From: Paramicrobacterium chengjingii
Lineage (GTDB): Bacteria > Actinomycetota > Actinomycetes > Actinomycetales > Microbacteriaceae
Assembly: GCF_011751765.2 (NCBI RefSeq)
Contig: NZ_CP061169.1
Coordinates: 3,162,001 to 3,226,000 of the forward strand
Reading direction: 5' to 3'
DNA length: 64,000 nucleotides
In this document: positions 52,224 to 61,404 of the stretch, in pieces
Layout of the letters: each line of letters begins with the position of its first letter
How positions within the stretch are numbered: the stretch's first letter is position 1
The notes under the pieces: generated by a model
Told to the model about the DNA's origin: nothing
The model's input: only the letters and a program-made list of their open reading frames with translations
The model's database searches: none
Translations under genes and position numbers: made by a program

Positions 52224-52988
52224 ATGACATTTGACTTGAGTGGCAAAACGGCCCTGATCACGGGGTCGAGCCGGGGCATCGGGCTCAGCATCGCGAATGG
52301 ACTCGCTGAGGCGGGCGCTCGAATAGTGCTGAACGGCATCAACACGACACGACTCGCGGAAACACAGGCATCTCTGGCCAATAAGTTCGGTGCGGCACGT
52401 GTGGAGTCGCGCGCCTTCGACGTCGTCGATGAAGAGCAGGTCAACGCGGCCGTCGCCTCGATTGAGTCAGACATCGGCCCGATCGACATCGTGGTGAACA
52501 ATGCCGGAGTTCAGCACCGTGAGCCGCTTCTTGACGTGAGCCTCGAGGCTTGGCGCCGCGTCGTCGATATCAATCTCACGAGCGCATTCGTCGTCGGGCG
52601 AGCTGTTGCTCGAGGCATGGTCGATCGCGGCCATGGCAAGGTGGTCAATATCTGCTCCGTGCAGACGGAACTCGCACGTCAGACGATTGGCCCGTACACC
52701 GCCGCCAAGGGAGCACTGCGCAATCTGACGCGAGCAATGACCGCTGAATGGGCACCATCTGGACTGCAGATCAATGGTTTGGCCCCCGGATACATTCACA
52801 CGGAGATGACGCAGAAGCTCGTCGATGATCCGGCGTTTAACGAGTGGATTCTGGGTCGCACGCCCGCACACCGCTGGGGCACAGTGGAGGATCTCGTTGG
52901 CCCCGCGGTTTTTCTGGCGTCAGAGGCCTCGGACTACGTAAACGGACAGGTCCTGTTCGTCGACGGCGGAATGACCGTCGTCGTCTAG
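52224..52988 (+). CDS. SDR, gluconate 5-dehydrogenase-like
   Basis: A 254-residue SDR: LITGSSRGIGLSIANGLAEAGARIVLNG, VNNAGVQHREPLLD, SVQTELARQTIGPYTAAKGALRNLTRAMTAEWAPSGLQINGLAPGYIHTEMT. These stretches closely match Ga5DH/IdnO, which interconverts 5-ketogluconate and D-gluconate. The neighbours, an idonate-type dehydrogenase and gluconokinase, complete the route. Confidence 0.85.
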   Translation: MTFDLSGKTALITGSSRGIGLSIANGLAEAGARIVLNGINTTRLAETQASLANKFGAARVESRAFDVVDEEQVNAAVASIESDIGPIDIVVNNAGVQHREPLLDVSLEAWRRVVDINLTSAFVVGRAVARGMVDRGHGKVVNICSVQTELARQTIGPYTAAKGALRNLTRAMTAEWAPSGLQINGLAPGYIHTEMTQKLVDDPAFNEWILGRTPAHRWGTVEDLVGPAVFLASEASDYVNGQVLFVDGGMTVVV

Positions 52989-53014
52989 CGCGGCTACGAA
53001 GAGACGAGACAAAC

Positions 53015-54067
53015 ATGCTCATTGATTCAGAAGGACAAGCTTCTATCGCTGTTGTCGCACACGGTGCCGATGACTTGCGTGTCGAGGAGATACCTGCACC
53101 TGTTGCTCAGTCCCACGAGGCGATCATCAACGTCGCGTTCGGTGGTGTCTGCGGGTCTGACCTCCACTATTGGAAGCACGGCGCTGTCGGTGAGTCGATT
53201 CTCCGTGCCCCCATGGTGCTCGGACACGAAGTTGTCGGAACGGTGTCGCATGCGGCATCCGATGGCTCTGGCCCCACCGAAGGAACTCGCGTCGCGGTGC
53301 ACCCGGCGAGCTGGGAGCCCAGCGACATCCGCTTCCCCACTGACCGGCCAAACCTATCTGCAGGCATCAGCTACCTCGGTTCAGCCGCCCGGTTTCCACA
53401 CTGCGAGGGCGCGTTCGCCAGCCAGGTGGCGCTGAAGACGTCGATGCTCCGTCCGCTACCGGACGGGCTCGACCTGCGCACTGCTGCGCTCATCGAGCCC
53501 GCGAGCGTCGCATGGCACGCTGTCTCGCGAAGCGGCGAGGTGGCCGGCAAGCGCGTCCTCGTCATCGGCAGCGGCCCGATCGGCACACTTGCGATCGCCG
53601 TGGCGAATCGCGCTGGCGCTGCGGAGATCGTCGCGGTCGACGTTCACGACTTTCCGCTGTCGATTGCAACCGCCGTCGGCGCGACACGGACGCTCCGCGC
53701 CGACGACACAGACGCCATTGCGTCAGTGGATGCCGACATCGTGATCGAGTCGTCAGGGAATCATCGCGGCTTGGCCTCGGCGATCCGCGGAGCAACACGC
53801 GGAGGAACCGTCGTGATGGTGGGATTGCTACCCAGCGGCGAGCAGCCCGTGCTCGCGTCGCTCGCGATCACACGAGAACTCACCCTCGTCGGTTCGTTCC
53901 GGTTCAATGACGAAATTGACCTCGTGATTGATGCACTCGCCGACGGCAGCTTGAACATCGACAGTGTCGTCACGCACTCATTCCCCGTGACTGACGCATT
54001 GCACGCGTTCAAGGTGGCCGCCGACCCATCAACGTCGGGAAAGGTTCTTCTGGAGTTCTCACAATGA
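53015..54067 (+). CDS. Zinc-type alcohol dehydrogenase, L-idonate 5-dehydrogenase-like
   Basis: A 350-residue medium-chain dehydrogenase. The catalytic-zinc motifs FGGVCGSDLHYWKHGAVG and GHEVVG and the fragment ISYLGSAARFPHCEGAFASQV match IdnD; the cofactor motif is VIGSGPIGTLAIAVANRAGA. Where most relatives have four Cys for structural zinc, this one reads AVHPASWEPSDIRFPTDRPN with none, so that site is lost. Expected reaction: L-idonate to 5-ketogluconate. ATG 53015 fits the family start. ATGA overlap with gluconokinase. Confidence 0.82.
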   Translation: MLIDSEGQASIAVVAHGADDLRVEEIPAPVAQSHEAIINVAFGGVCGSDLHYWKHGAVGESILRAPMVLGHEVVGTVSHAASDGSGPTEGTRVAVHPASWEPSDIRFPTDRPNLSAGISYLGSAARFPHCEGAFASQVALKTSMLRPLPDGLDLRTAALIEPASVAWHAVSRSGEVAGKRVLVIGSGPIGTLAIAVANRAGAAEIVAVDVHDFPLSIATAVGATRTLRADDTDAIASVDADIVIESSGNHRGLASAIRGATRGGTVVMVGLLPSGEQPVLASLAITRELTLVGSFRFNDEIDLVIDALADGSLNIDSVVTHSFPVTDALHAFKVAADPSTSGKVLLEFSQ

Positions 54068-54606
54068 CAGTCGAAGCGCCAGCCCCACCCCCGCCTCTGA
54101 TCGTGGTGATGGGAGTCTCCGGTTGCGGAAAGAGTACGATCGGCGCAGCGCTCGCGGACAAGCTCGGGATTGATTTCATCGATGGAGATCGTCTTCATCC
54201 GCAAACGAACGTGCAGAAGATGTCTCACGGCATCGCGCTGAACGATAGCGACAGGCTCCCCTGGCTCGCGGACATTGGGCGCACGTTGCGGGACTATCGA
54301 GATTCTGGTCTGGTTCTCGCATGCTCTGCCCTGAAACGCATCTATCGTGATGCGATTCGCTGGGAGGTGCCCAACGTGATCTTTGTGCACGCAACTGGCG
54401 ACGCAGATCTGATCGCACAACGCCAATCGAGCAGACATGGGCACTTCATGCCGGCCTCTCTGCTGGAGAGTCAGCTGTCAACACTCCAAGCGCTTTCGCC
54501 CGACGAAATCGGTTTTGAGGTTGACATCCGCGATGCGGTCACGGCCATTGTCGCCCAGATCTTTGAGCAGCTCCCTCGGATCGAGCACCTGGCGGGGGAA
54601 CGATGA
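54064..54606 (+). CDS. gntK: Gluconokinase
   Basis: A 180-residue P-loop kinase: GVSGCGKST at 17-25, FIDGDRLHPQTNVQKMSHGIALNDSDRLPWL and LVLACSALKRIYRD are diagnostic for GntK. It converts D-gluconate to 6-phosphogluconate. Last gene of the operon, ATGA overlap upstream. It has a Pro-rich N-terminal extension of about ten residues. Confidence 0.94.
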   Translation: MTVEAPAPPPPLIVVMGVSGCGKSTIGAALADKLGIDFIDGDRLHPQTNVQKMSHGIALNDSDRLPWLADIGRTLRDYRDSGLVLACSALKRIYRDAIRWEVPNVIFVHATGDADLIAQRQSSRHGHFMPASLLESQLSTLQALSPDEIGFEVDIRDAVTAIVAQIFEQLPRIEHLAGER

Positions 54607-54638
54607 GGGCCAAGAATCACACTCGAAGCTCTCCGCAC

Positions 54639-54669
54639 GACCCGCTGACCCGCTGACCCGCTGACCCGC
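54639..54669. repeat. Tandem 8-base repeat (GACCCGCT, nearly 4 copies)
   Basis: GACCCGCT repeats at 54639, 54647 and 54655, with a fourth partial copy from 54663. It lies between gntK and tetR and has no spacer structure, so it is not a CRISPR. It is a probable slippage site. Confidence 0.9.
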
Positions 54670-54767
54670 GCCGACGCGTATCGTGACGGAATGACCACGC
54701 ACGACAGAACACACAACCGAGACTCCCCCGCGGTAGTCTCATAATTCAGACACGAACAGGAGTAAAG

Positions 54768-55367
54768 GTGCGCAGCGATACGGAGCGAAATCGGCATCGA
54801 CTGATCAAATCCGCCGCACGACTTGTCGCCTCACGCGGCCACGAGGTCCGCATGACCGATGTCGCCGAGAAGGCTGAGGTATCTACGGCAACGGCCTACC
54901 GCCACTTCGCTTCTGTCGATGAGCTGCTCCAGCAGTTTCGGTACGACGTCGGGCTCAAACTTCTCGAGTTCAGCAAGAAGCAGACGACAACGGGGGCAGA
55001 TCTGCTCGGCGCCATCTGCTCCGAGTGGATTCGCCTGGTCGTCAAACATGGTCGAGCCATGGTGATCACGCGTTCGCGAGAAGGGTATCTTGCGCGACTG
55101 CGCTCTGATGCACCGTACCTTACGGTCCAAGCCGATGCGCTTGGGCCCGCAGTATCCTCAGCGGCCGTCGCGCTTGAGATCGATGACCCGGGTGACGAGG
55201 GACTCTTCCTGTGGAACATTCTGTTCGACCCCCGCGAGATCTTCGACCTTCTGGAGACAGTAGGTCTCAGTCAGAGTGAGGCGGCTGACAGGTTGTTCCA
55301 AACGTACTGCGGTGCTCTGCGCGGCTGGAGCGAATCGAAGCGAGCCCACAGCACGAGCGCGTCGTAG
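54768..55367 (+). CDS. TetR-family transcriptional regulator
   Basis: A 199-residue repressor: RHRLIKSAARLVASRGHEVRMTDVAEKAEVSTATAYRHFASVDELLQQF is the HTH region. The start is GTG with AGGAG before it. The next gene encodes a VOC protein and the gene before it is gntK; its target is uncertain. A TCATAAT -10-like element precedes it. Confidence 0.9.
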   Translation: MRSDTERNRHRLIKSAARLVASRGHEVRMTDVAEKAEVSTATAYRHFASVDELLQQFRYDVGLKLLEFSKKQTTTGADLLGAICSEWIRLVVKHGRAMVITRSREGYLARLRSDAPYLTVQADALGPAVSSAAVALEIDDPGDEGLFLWNILFDPREIFDLLETVGLSQSEAADRLFQTYCGALRGWSESKRAHSTSAS

Positions 55368-55473
55368 GCTACAGCCCTCGATCGCGGATCTGTAATAGAA
55401 GATCGCGCGCAGTGTCCGGCGCCGGTGCAAGACTGGTCACGACAAGCTAGCACCGCAATAGAAGGACACGACA

Positions 55474-55914
55474 ATGGTGCGTTTTCAGATGGTCATCGAC
55501 TGCACCGACCCAGAATTACTTGCACGGTTCTGGGCCGACGCATTGCACTACCGGCTCGAGCCCGCACCTGACGGCTTTGCAACGTGGGACGACTATTGGC
55601 GCAGCGTCGGTGTTCCGGAAGACGAGCTCGGCATCGGGTTCGACTCGATCGTCGATCCGGCAGGCCAGGGCCCACGCATCTGGTTCCAGATCGTGCCCGA
55701 GAAGAAGTCGCTGAAGAACCGTCTTCACCTCGATATCAATGCGAGCGGCGGCCGCAGCATCCCTCTGCCGACGCGCAAGCAGCGCGTTGATGACGAAGCC
55801 GAGCGTCTCACCAAACTCGGTGCTACGGCGACCCGGGTCCTCGAAACCGAGGGGCTCGACCATTACGCGATCGCAATGCGCGACCCCGAGGGCAACGAGT
55901 TCGACATCAACTGA
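55474..55914 (+). CDS. VOC-family (glyoxalase-like) protein
   Basis: A 146-residue protein with MVIDCTDPELLARFWADALHYRLE, RIWFQIVPEKKSLKNRLHLDIN and YAIAMRDPEGNEFDIN, the paired beta-alpha-beta-beta-beta modules of the vicinal-oxygen-chelate superfamily (glyoxalase_6 type). It may bind or detoxify small molecules; no substrate can be deduced. Confidence 0.85.
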   Translation: MVRFQMVIDCTDPELLARFWADALHYRLEPAPDGFATWDDYWRSVGVPEDELGIGFDSIVDPAGQGPRIWFQIVPEKKSLKNRLHLDINASGGRSIPLPTRKQRVDDEAERLTKLGATATRVLETEGLDHYAIAMRDPEGNEFDIN

Positions 55915-55967
55915 ATATCCGCGCAACTTCTCGGTTGGAGGCACGAGCTGCCGCGAAGGCAAAAGCA

Positions 55968-57971
55968 TCAGGAAAGGATTCGCGACAGGCTCTTCACAAA
56001 ACACTCGCTTCTCTCCCCCGATTCCAGCAACGTCGCCAAATTCTCCGGGTCAGAGAGCACGGGGATGAATTCTCCGAGCACATCACGAAATACCTGCGCA
56101 TCATCAGAGCTGACGGCGAAAAGCACAACGATCCGGACCGTTGACTCGCCCCAAGAGATGCCACGCCCGGCCACGAGCACAGAAATCGCCGACCGGCACG
56201 CGTCGGCCTGCATCGAATGAGGGATCGCAAACTGCCCGCCGAACGCCGTACTCGACTTCCTCTCGCGCCCCTCGACCGACTCGAGAAAACCCGGTGACAC
56301 GGCCTTCGCTGCGACCATCTTGCGGCACATCAGCGAGAGTGCCTCGTGCTGAGAGATGGTGTCGACGCTGTGAAAGAGCTCTGGCTCGATGAGCTCCGCA
56401 ATCCGTGAACGGAGCCGCTGTTTTGCCACCTTTTTGCGACGGTTCTTGACAATCTCCTCAATTCTCTCGGCATCCTCTTCGCCCATCAACGGGCTGACCA
56501 GAATGGTGGGAACCGAGACAAGACCTTCGAGATCGATCGTCGAGACAACGATGTCTGACGAGATCAGTTCCCAATCGAAGTCAAGCGCAGTGACAACATC
56601 CACAACGACTCCCTGCCCAGCCAGGCGGGATGCTACCGAATCAACGATGCGAGAATGCCCCGACGCGAACGGCGAAACATCGACCACGGTCACAGTCACG
56701 AGCGGCCCCTTTTCGAGCTGCTTCTGAACCTGAGTGCCCAAGTGGAAAGCGAGAAAGTCGACCTCATCTGCGGCAATCTGAACCGACGCCTTCTCTTCCA
56801 CCCGCTCGGCGAAAAACAGTGCGACTTCATACACCAGCGGATGGGAGTTCTTGAACGTTTCTCCCAGAGGGTTACGGGCCTGAATTCCCTGGGACGAACG
56901 TTCCTGAAGTCGCCAGACATGGAGTGCAATCCCGCGAACGGCACTCTCATCATAGAGATCGAGAAGGTAGAACTCCGAGACATCGCGAAGCGCGTCGCGA
57001 ACGATCGTCACGATCTCAGGAGGCAATTCGACGGGATCCGCCGTGGAGCCGGATCGCTTGACTCGCGATGCCACGAGCTGCGTCAGTCGATGTGCCTCCG
57101 CCTCCGGAAGCACCACACCGAAGTTCTCGTCCACAACCTTCGTGAGCTCGGCCGTGAACGCTGAAAGCGCATCCGGCAATTGCGCGTTGGTCTCGTTAAG
57201 CACGGCAATTCGGTGCCCAAGACGCACCCGGTCGGCCGCAATCGTCACATGCACCAGCACATCGTTAAGCGAGTATTCGTCGATGTCCCACCCAAGATCC
57301 ATAATGGATCGCTGAATCTCTTGCGAAGTCACACGGAGGTTATAGTCTCGGTACGCCTCAACGAACTCACGCATCATCTGAGGTGTGAAACCGCGCCCGG
57401 CGTCAAGAAAGAGATGCTTCACGAGGCTGCGCTTCTCGCGCTCGTCACCCTCAAGCGAAAGTAGCTCGCGCTCCCGCCGAATCGAAAGCCCGTGCAGCCG
57501 AAACAGCTCCCGAGCACGAGTCAGATCGGCTTCGATCGTCGCGGGGCTCACGTAGAGGGTGTCAGCGAGATCGTAGATGTCGGTCTCCACGTCTGAATAA
57601 CTAACGAGATGTCGCGCTATGAAATAGAGACGTTCTCGCGGCCCTCGACCGTTACCGGTCGCGAAGGTTTCACCGTGTGCCCAGACCTCGTGCTCTGAGC
57701 GATCGAGCACATAGCCGCGGTGCGACGACTGGATCACCATGCGGCCCGCGCTGCGGTTGATGTCAGACACGAATTGACGGATGCTGCGGGTCGACACCCC
57801 GAGCAGCTCGGCGAGTTGCGATCCGGGCAACGCAGAATCGGCGTCTCTCACCATCCGAACAAGCTCGGATCGTCGATCAGTCATAAGCCACTTCGCCTCC
57901 GTCGGTGAGATCGTATCCCGGCCAGCCAGCCTCTCCCAGGAGACCGCTTCCTTCAACCCGGAAGTCGACAT
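55968..57971 (-). CDS. PRD-domain PTS-controlled transcriptional regulator (MtlR/BglG-like)
   Basis: A 667-residue regulator: N-terminal HTH (SQLAELLGVSTRSIRQFVSDIN), a second HTH (LADTLYVSPATIEADLTRARELF), two PTS-regulation domains with phosphorylatable His, an EIIB-like domain (VTVTVVDVSPFASGHSRIVD), and a C-terminal EIIA domain with FAIPHSM. Start at 57971, with GAGGGAG five bases upstream of the ATG; ATG 57884 (GGAGG eleven bases upstream) would shorten it by 29 residues. Phosphorylation by the divergent PTS should report substrate flux and set activity. Confidence 0.88.
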   Translation of the reverse strand: MSTSGLKEAVSWERLAGRDTISPTEAKWLMTDRRSELVRMVRDADSALPGSQLAELLGVSTRSIRQFVSDINRSAGRMVIQSSHRGYVLDRSEHEVWAHGETFATGNGRGPRERLYFIARHLVSYSDVETDIYDLADTLYVSPATIEADLTRARELFRLHGLSIRRERELLSLEGDEREKRSLVKHLFLDAGRGFTPQMMREFVEAYRDYNLRVTSQEIQRSIMDLGWDIDEYSLNDVLVHVTIAADRVRLGHRIAVLNETNAQLPDALSAFTAELTKVVDENFGVVLPEAEAHRLTQLVASRVKRSGSTADPVELPPEIVTIVRDALRDVSEFYLLDLYDESAVRGIALHVWRLQERSSQGIQARNPLGETFKNSHPLVYEVALFFAERVEEKASVQIAADEVDFLAFHLGTQVQKQLEKGPLVTVTVVDVSPFASGHSRIVDSVASRLAGQGVVVDVVTALDFDWELISSDIVVSTIDLEGLVSVPTILVSPLMGEEDAERIEEIVKNRRKKVAKQRLRSRIAELIEPELFHSVDTISQHEALSLMCRKMVAAKAVSPGFLESVEGRERKSSTAFGGQFAIPHSMQADACRSAISVLVAGRGISWGESTVRIVVLFAVSSDDAQVFRDVLGEFIPVLSDPENLATLLESGERSECFVKSLSRILS

Positions 57972-58071
57972 ATTGGCTCCCTCTCCCCACACCCACAATG
58001 CTGGATTCTGATCGAGGCAATCTCGGCCACCACGAACACCAGACGACATCGATGTCAGGGGGACCACGACG

Positions 58072-58527
58072 ATGATCACAGAATTGCTGACCCGCGAGAC
58101 GTTGCTCGCCGACGTCACGTGCGACAGCTGGGAGGAACTCGTCGACATAGCCGGTGCGCCGCTCGTCAGTCGCGGAGCAGTAACTCCTGAGTTTCTCGAT
58201 TCGATCAAGGAAACAGTCACCCGGTACGGCTCGTACATGGTCGTTGTCGACGACATCGCCCTCTTTCACGGGCGGCCCGAGGCAGGTGTGCAGCGCATCG
58301 CCCTCAGCCTCGCTCTCCTCAAGCATCCGGTGTATCTGAATGAGGCGCGAATCACTGCGGCGTTCGTGCTCGCCGCGACCGACAACGACAGCCATATCGA
58401 TCTCATGCGCGAACTCGCCACAGGCCTCGGCGACGACAAACTCCTGCAGCTTCTTCGTACTACCGGGTCGCCCGACGACATCCTGAACACCCTCAAACGA
58501 TTGGAGCACCGCGATGAAAAGCCATGA
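58072..58527 (+). CDS. PTS EIIA component, ascorbate/UlaC family
   Basis: A 151-residue phosphocarrier. The phospho-acceptor region is YGSYMVVVDDIALFHGRPEAGVQRIALSLALL, matching UlaC except that Phe replaces Pro before the active His66. It should receive phosphate from HPr and pass it to EIIB. Its end overlaps the SIS-protein ATG by 14 bases. Confidence 0.9.
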   Translation: MITELLTRETLLADVTCDSWEELVDIAGAPLVSRGAVTPEFLDSIKETVTRYGSYMVVVDDIALFHGRPEAGVQRIALSLALLKHPVYLNEARITAAFVLAATDNDSHIDLMRELATGLGDDKLLQLLRTTGSPDDILNTLKRLEHRDEKP

Positions 58528-59248
58528 GTACTACGACGTCGTATCCCAGCAGCTACGGAAACAGTTCGACGACGAGGCCGACTCAATTCAGCAGTCGGCA
58601 CAGCACTGCGCTCAGTCTGTTCTCGATGACCGCGTCATCCATGTTTTCGGATGCGGTCACTCGCAGATTTTCGCTATGGAGGTGTTCTACCGCGCGGGCG
58701 GACTCGTGCCGGTGAATGCGCTTCTCACCCCGCACCTCGCGCTGTTCCCCAAGGCGAAGCTCAGCACATACCAGGAGCGTCTCGAGGGATTCTCGCAGGA
58801 GTACCTGGCACTCGAAGACACGGACCCCAGAGACACCATGATCATCGTCTCGATTTCCGGCCGCAACCCGGCAGGAGTCGACATGGCACTTGCCGCTCAA
58901 GAGATCGGCATGAAAGTTGTGGCTCTGGTATCTGAGGAGTTCGCCAGCTCAACAACATCCCGTCATTCAAGCGGAAAGAACCTCAAGGATGTTGCGGATG
59001 TCGTCGTCGACATCAAATGCGTGAGCGGCGACGCCGTTCTCTCGGCGGATGGCCTTGAAGGTCGATTCTGCGGAACATCAACCGTGCTCGGCGTCACCGT
59101 CATCGAGTCGATCATCGCGCAGACCGTGCAGAACTGCGTCGACGCCGGAACGATTCCGCCGATTTACGTCAGCGCAAACCTCGACAAGGGCGATGCCATC
59201 AACGCGGCGCACATCGCGAAATACTCACACATGATCTCGGGCCTTTGA
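58514..59248 (+). CDS. SIS-domain phosphosugar-binding protein
   Basis: A 244-residue single-SIS protein: VIHVFGCGHSQIFAMEVFYRAGGLVPVNALL, MIIVSISGRNPAGVDMALAAQEIGMKVVALVS and CGTSTVLGVTVIESI correspond to the phosphosugar pocket of the family (MurQ/YckF/SgaM-like group). It is embedded between EIIA and EIIB, so it probably isomerises or cleaves the imported sugar phosphate. No ascorbate-specific UlaG/D/E/F gene is near, which argues for another substrate. Confidence 0.85.
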   Translation: MKSHEYYDVVSQQLRKQFDDEADSIQQSAQHCAQSVLDDRVIHVFGCGHSQIFAMEVFYRAGGLVPVNALLTPHLALFPKAKLSTYQERLEGFSQEYLALEDTDPRDTMIIVSISGRNPAGVDMALAAQEIGMKVVALVSEEFASSTTSRHSSGKNLKDVADVVVDIKCVSGDAVLSADGLEGRFCGTSTVLGVTVIESIIAQTVQNCVDAGTIPPIYVSANLDKGDAINAAHIAKYSHMISGL

Positions 59249-59271
59249 GCCCGAAGAAACGGAGCACAACT

Positions 59272-59550
59272 ATGAAAATCGTGTGCGTCTGCGGTCTAGG
59301 AATGGGATCGAGCCTGATCCTCAAGATGACCGTAGAGAAAGCCATGCAGGCACTCGGCATCTCCAGCGAGGTCGAGCACCAGGCCGCCGGAACAATGAGC
59401 GGAGGAGACAGCGATCTGATCATCGCCTCCCCTGATTTCGCTGACGAACTCTCTGAATACGACAACGTGGTCTTCATTCGAAACATCGTGAGCGTCGACG
59501 AGGCGAAGGACGCCGTGAAGGCGTTCCTCGACCAACGCGACGCGAGCTGA
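59272..59550 (+). CDS. PTS EIIB component, UlaB family
   Basis: A 92-residue protein: MKIVCVCGLGMGSSLILKM with the phospho-Cys (Cys7) in VCGLGMGSS, like UlaB. ATG 59272 has GGAG seven bases upstream. It passes phosphate from EIIA to the sugar during import by EIIC. Confidence 0.9.
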   Translation: MKIVCVCGLGMGSSLILKMTVEKAMQALGISSEVEHQAAGTMSGGDSDLIIASPDFADELSEYDNVVFIRNIVSVDEAKDAVKAFLDQRDAS

Positions 59551-59591
59551 TCCAGTGAATCCAACGTGTCATAGGACATAAGGAACCCACC

Positions 59592-60977
59592 ATGGAATTA
59601 CTCAATTTTCTCGTAGAAGTCGTCAAAACACCGGCACTGATTCTCGGTTTCGTTGCACTCATCGGTCTCGCCTTGCAGCGCAAGAATGGGGCGCAGATCT
59701 TCGCGGGCACCGTCAAGACTGCGCTCGGCATGATTGTGCTCACCGCGGGAGCGGGGCTCATCGTCGCGGCGATCTCCCCGTTTGTCACTCTCTTCCAAGA
59801 AGTGACGGGGCTCGCCGGCTTCGCGACCGGCAGTGAGCTCATCTCGGCGGCGATGCAAAAGAGCATCCCAGTCATCGCCAGTACGTCTGCGGTAATTCTC
59901 GCCGCCGGCTTCGTCGTCAACGCAATCCTGGCGCGATTCACCCCGCTGAAGTACATCTTCCTCACCGGGCACATGATGTGGATCGCCTCGGTCATGATCG
60001 CGTATAGTCTCTACTCCGCCGGGCTGAACGAGATGTGGACGATGATCCTCGGGTCCGTGATCCAGGGTGGTCTGCTCACGCTGCTTCCCGCAATCGCCCA
60101 ACCAATCATGCGAAAGGTGATCGGGAGTGATGACTTCGCTCTCGGCCACCTGACAACACTCGGCACCGTACCTTCCGCGTACATCGGCGGCCTTGTCGGT
60201 AACAAGTCGAAGAGCACCGAAGATATCAAGGTCCCCAAGGGCCTTGCCTTCTTCAAAGACACGGCGGTATCGATCTCCGTAGTCATGCTCGTCTTCTACC
60301 TGGCCATCGTCATCGCAGCGGGACCGGAAAGGACCGGAGAGCTGTCCGGAGGAACCAACTACATCCTCTTCGGGCTGCTTCAGGCTCTCGGATTCGCGGC
60401 CGGCATGCTCGTTCTCCTTCAGGGCGTCCGCATGTTCCTCGGCGAGCTGGTACCTGCGTTCAAAGGCATCTCAGACAAGCTTGTGCCCAACGCGAAGCCG
60501 GCGCTCGACGTTCCCGCGATCTTCATGTTCGCCCCGAACGCCCTGATGATCGGCTTCGTCACCGCCGTCGCCGGGATGCTCGTTGGCATGGTCGCCTCCT
60601 CGCTGGCATTCGGAGTGGTTCCACTCGTCTCGATCATCGGTGCCTTCTTCACCGGAGGTGTCTCAGGGATCATGGGCAATGCGACCGGCGGGCGCCGCGG
60701 TGCAGTCGTCTCGGGATTCGTGTACGGGTTTATTCTGATCTTCCTGTCTGGCCTCACCTACATGCTCTTCGACCACTTCTCGGCGGTCGGCGCAGAGGGA
60801 ACCGGACACGACACGATCGATTCGATGCTGACGATGCTGGCGTTCCAGACCCCATGGGTGGGGATGGTGATCCTCGTCGCCGCGTTCGTGCTCATGTCGC
60901 TGCTTGAGGTGCGCCGCACGCGCAGGCTGAAAAAGGCCGCCGAAGCTGACGTCGCAACAAGCGAATCACGCAACTAG
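59592..60977 (+). CDS. PTS EIIC permease, ascorbate/UlaA family
   Basis: A 461-residue membrane permease with about 11 helices: LQRKNGAQIFAGTVKTALGMIVLTAGAGLI, LKYIFLTGHMMWIASVM and FDHFSAVGAEGTGHD are typical of SgaT/UlaA. It should translocate and phosphorylate one sugar. AAGGA precedes the ATG. The adjacent SIS protein casts doubt on ascorbate as the substrate. Confidence 0.9.
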   Translation: MELLNFLVEVVKTPALILGFVALIGLALQRKNGAQIFAGTVKTALGMIVLTAGAGLIVAAISPFVTLFQEVTGLAGFATGSELISAAMQKSIPVIASTSAVILAAGFVVNAILARFTPLKYIFLTGHMMWIASVMIAYSLYSAGLNEMWTMILGSVIQGGLLTLLPAIAQPIMRKVIGSDDFALGHLTTLGTVPSAYIGGLVGNKSKSTEDIKVPKGLAFFKDTAVSISVVMLVFYLAIVIAAGPERTGELSGGTNYILFGLLQALGFAAGMLVLLQGVRMFLGELVPAFKGISDKLVPNAKPALDVPAIFMFAPNALMIGFVTAVAGMLVGMVASSLAFGVVPLVSIIGAFFTGGVSGIMGNATGGRRGAVVSGFVYGFILIFLSGLTYMLFDHFSAVGAEGTGHDTIDSMLTMLAFQTPWVGMVILVAAFVLMSLLEVRRTRRLKKAAEADVATSESRN

Positions 60978-60987
60978 GAGAACAATC

Positions 60988-61248
60988 TTGCCAACACGAG
61001 AAGTCGTCATCGGTTCCTCTGTGGGACTGCACGCGCGCCCCGCATCTGATCTTGCGAGGAACGCGAAAGAGAGCGGACACACGGTGAAGATCGGACGCCC
61101 TGGGCAGAACGCGGTCGATGCCCGCAGCATCCTCGCTATCATTTCGCTCGGGGTGAAACAGGGGGAAAGCATCTATCTTGACGTGGAGGGCGATCGCTCG
61201 GAGGACGTGCTCGACACTCTTTCGGAGATGCTCGCACACACCGAGTAG
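60988..61248 (+). CDS. HPr phosphocarrier, operon-dedicated
   Basis: An 86-residue HPr: SVGLHARPASDLARNA contains phospho-His15, and RSILAIISLGVKQG includes Ser47 at the regulatory-serine position. The start is TTG with AGGAG seven bases upstream; the protein then begins PTREVVIGSS. As last gene of the operon it supplies phosphate to this transporter or acts as a second HPr. The housekeeping copy should be elsewhere. Confidence 0.92.
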   Translation: MPTREVVIGSSVGLHARPASDLARNAKESGHTVKIGRPGQNAVDARSILAIISLGVKQGESIYLDVEGDRSEDVLDTLSEMLAHTE

Positions 61249-61264
61249 TCCATCCAGTTAGCAC

Positions 61265-61304
61265 GCTGAAGGCCCGCGCCAGATCCTGTGCGCGGGCCTT
61301 CAGC
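61265..61304 (+). terminator. Terminator of PTS operon
   Basis: A perfect 15-bp stem, GCTGAAGGCCCGCGC (61265-61279) with GCGCGGGCCTTCAGC (61290-61304), loop of 10. It lies 17 bases after the HPr stop and separates the PTS from the convergent GntR gene. Confidence 0.85.
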
Positions 61305-61404
61305 TGTCTCAACTACCAAGGATTCTAGGGAGATCCGCGAGCAGGGTGCGACCGTTCACGTCAACGAGAAGCTTGGCTGGGTTGCGAACAACGATTGGGC
61401 GCTA

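Noticed and set aside
54639..54669. CRISPR-like array
   Set aside because: Repeats are 8 bases, directly abutting and without spacers.
58072..60977. Ascorbate (ula) operon
   Set aside because: The EII proteins are of the Ula family, but no ascorbate-specific lactonase, decarboxylase or epimerases are present and a SIS gene replaces them; substrate left open.
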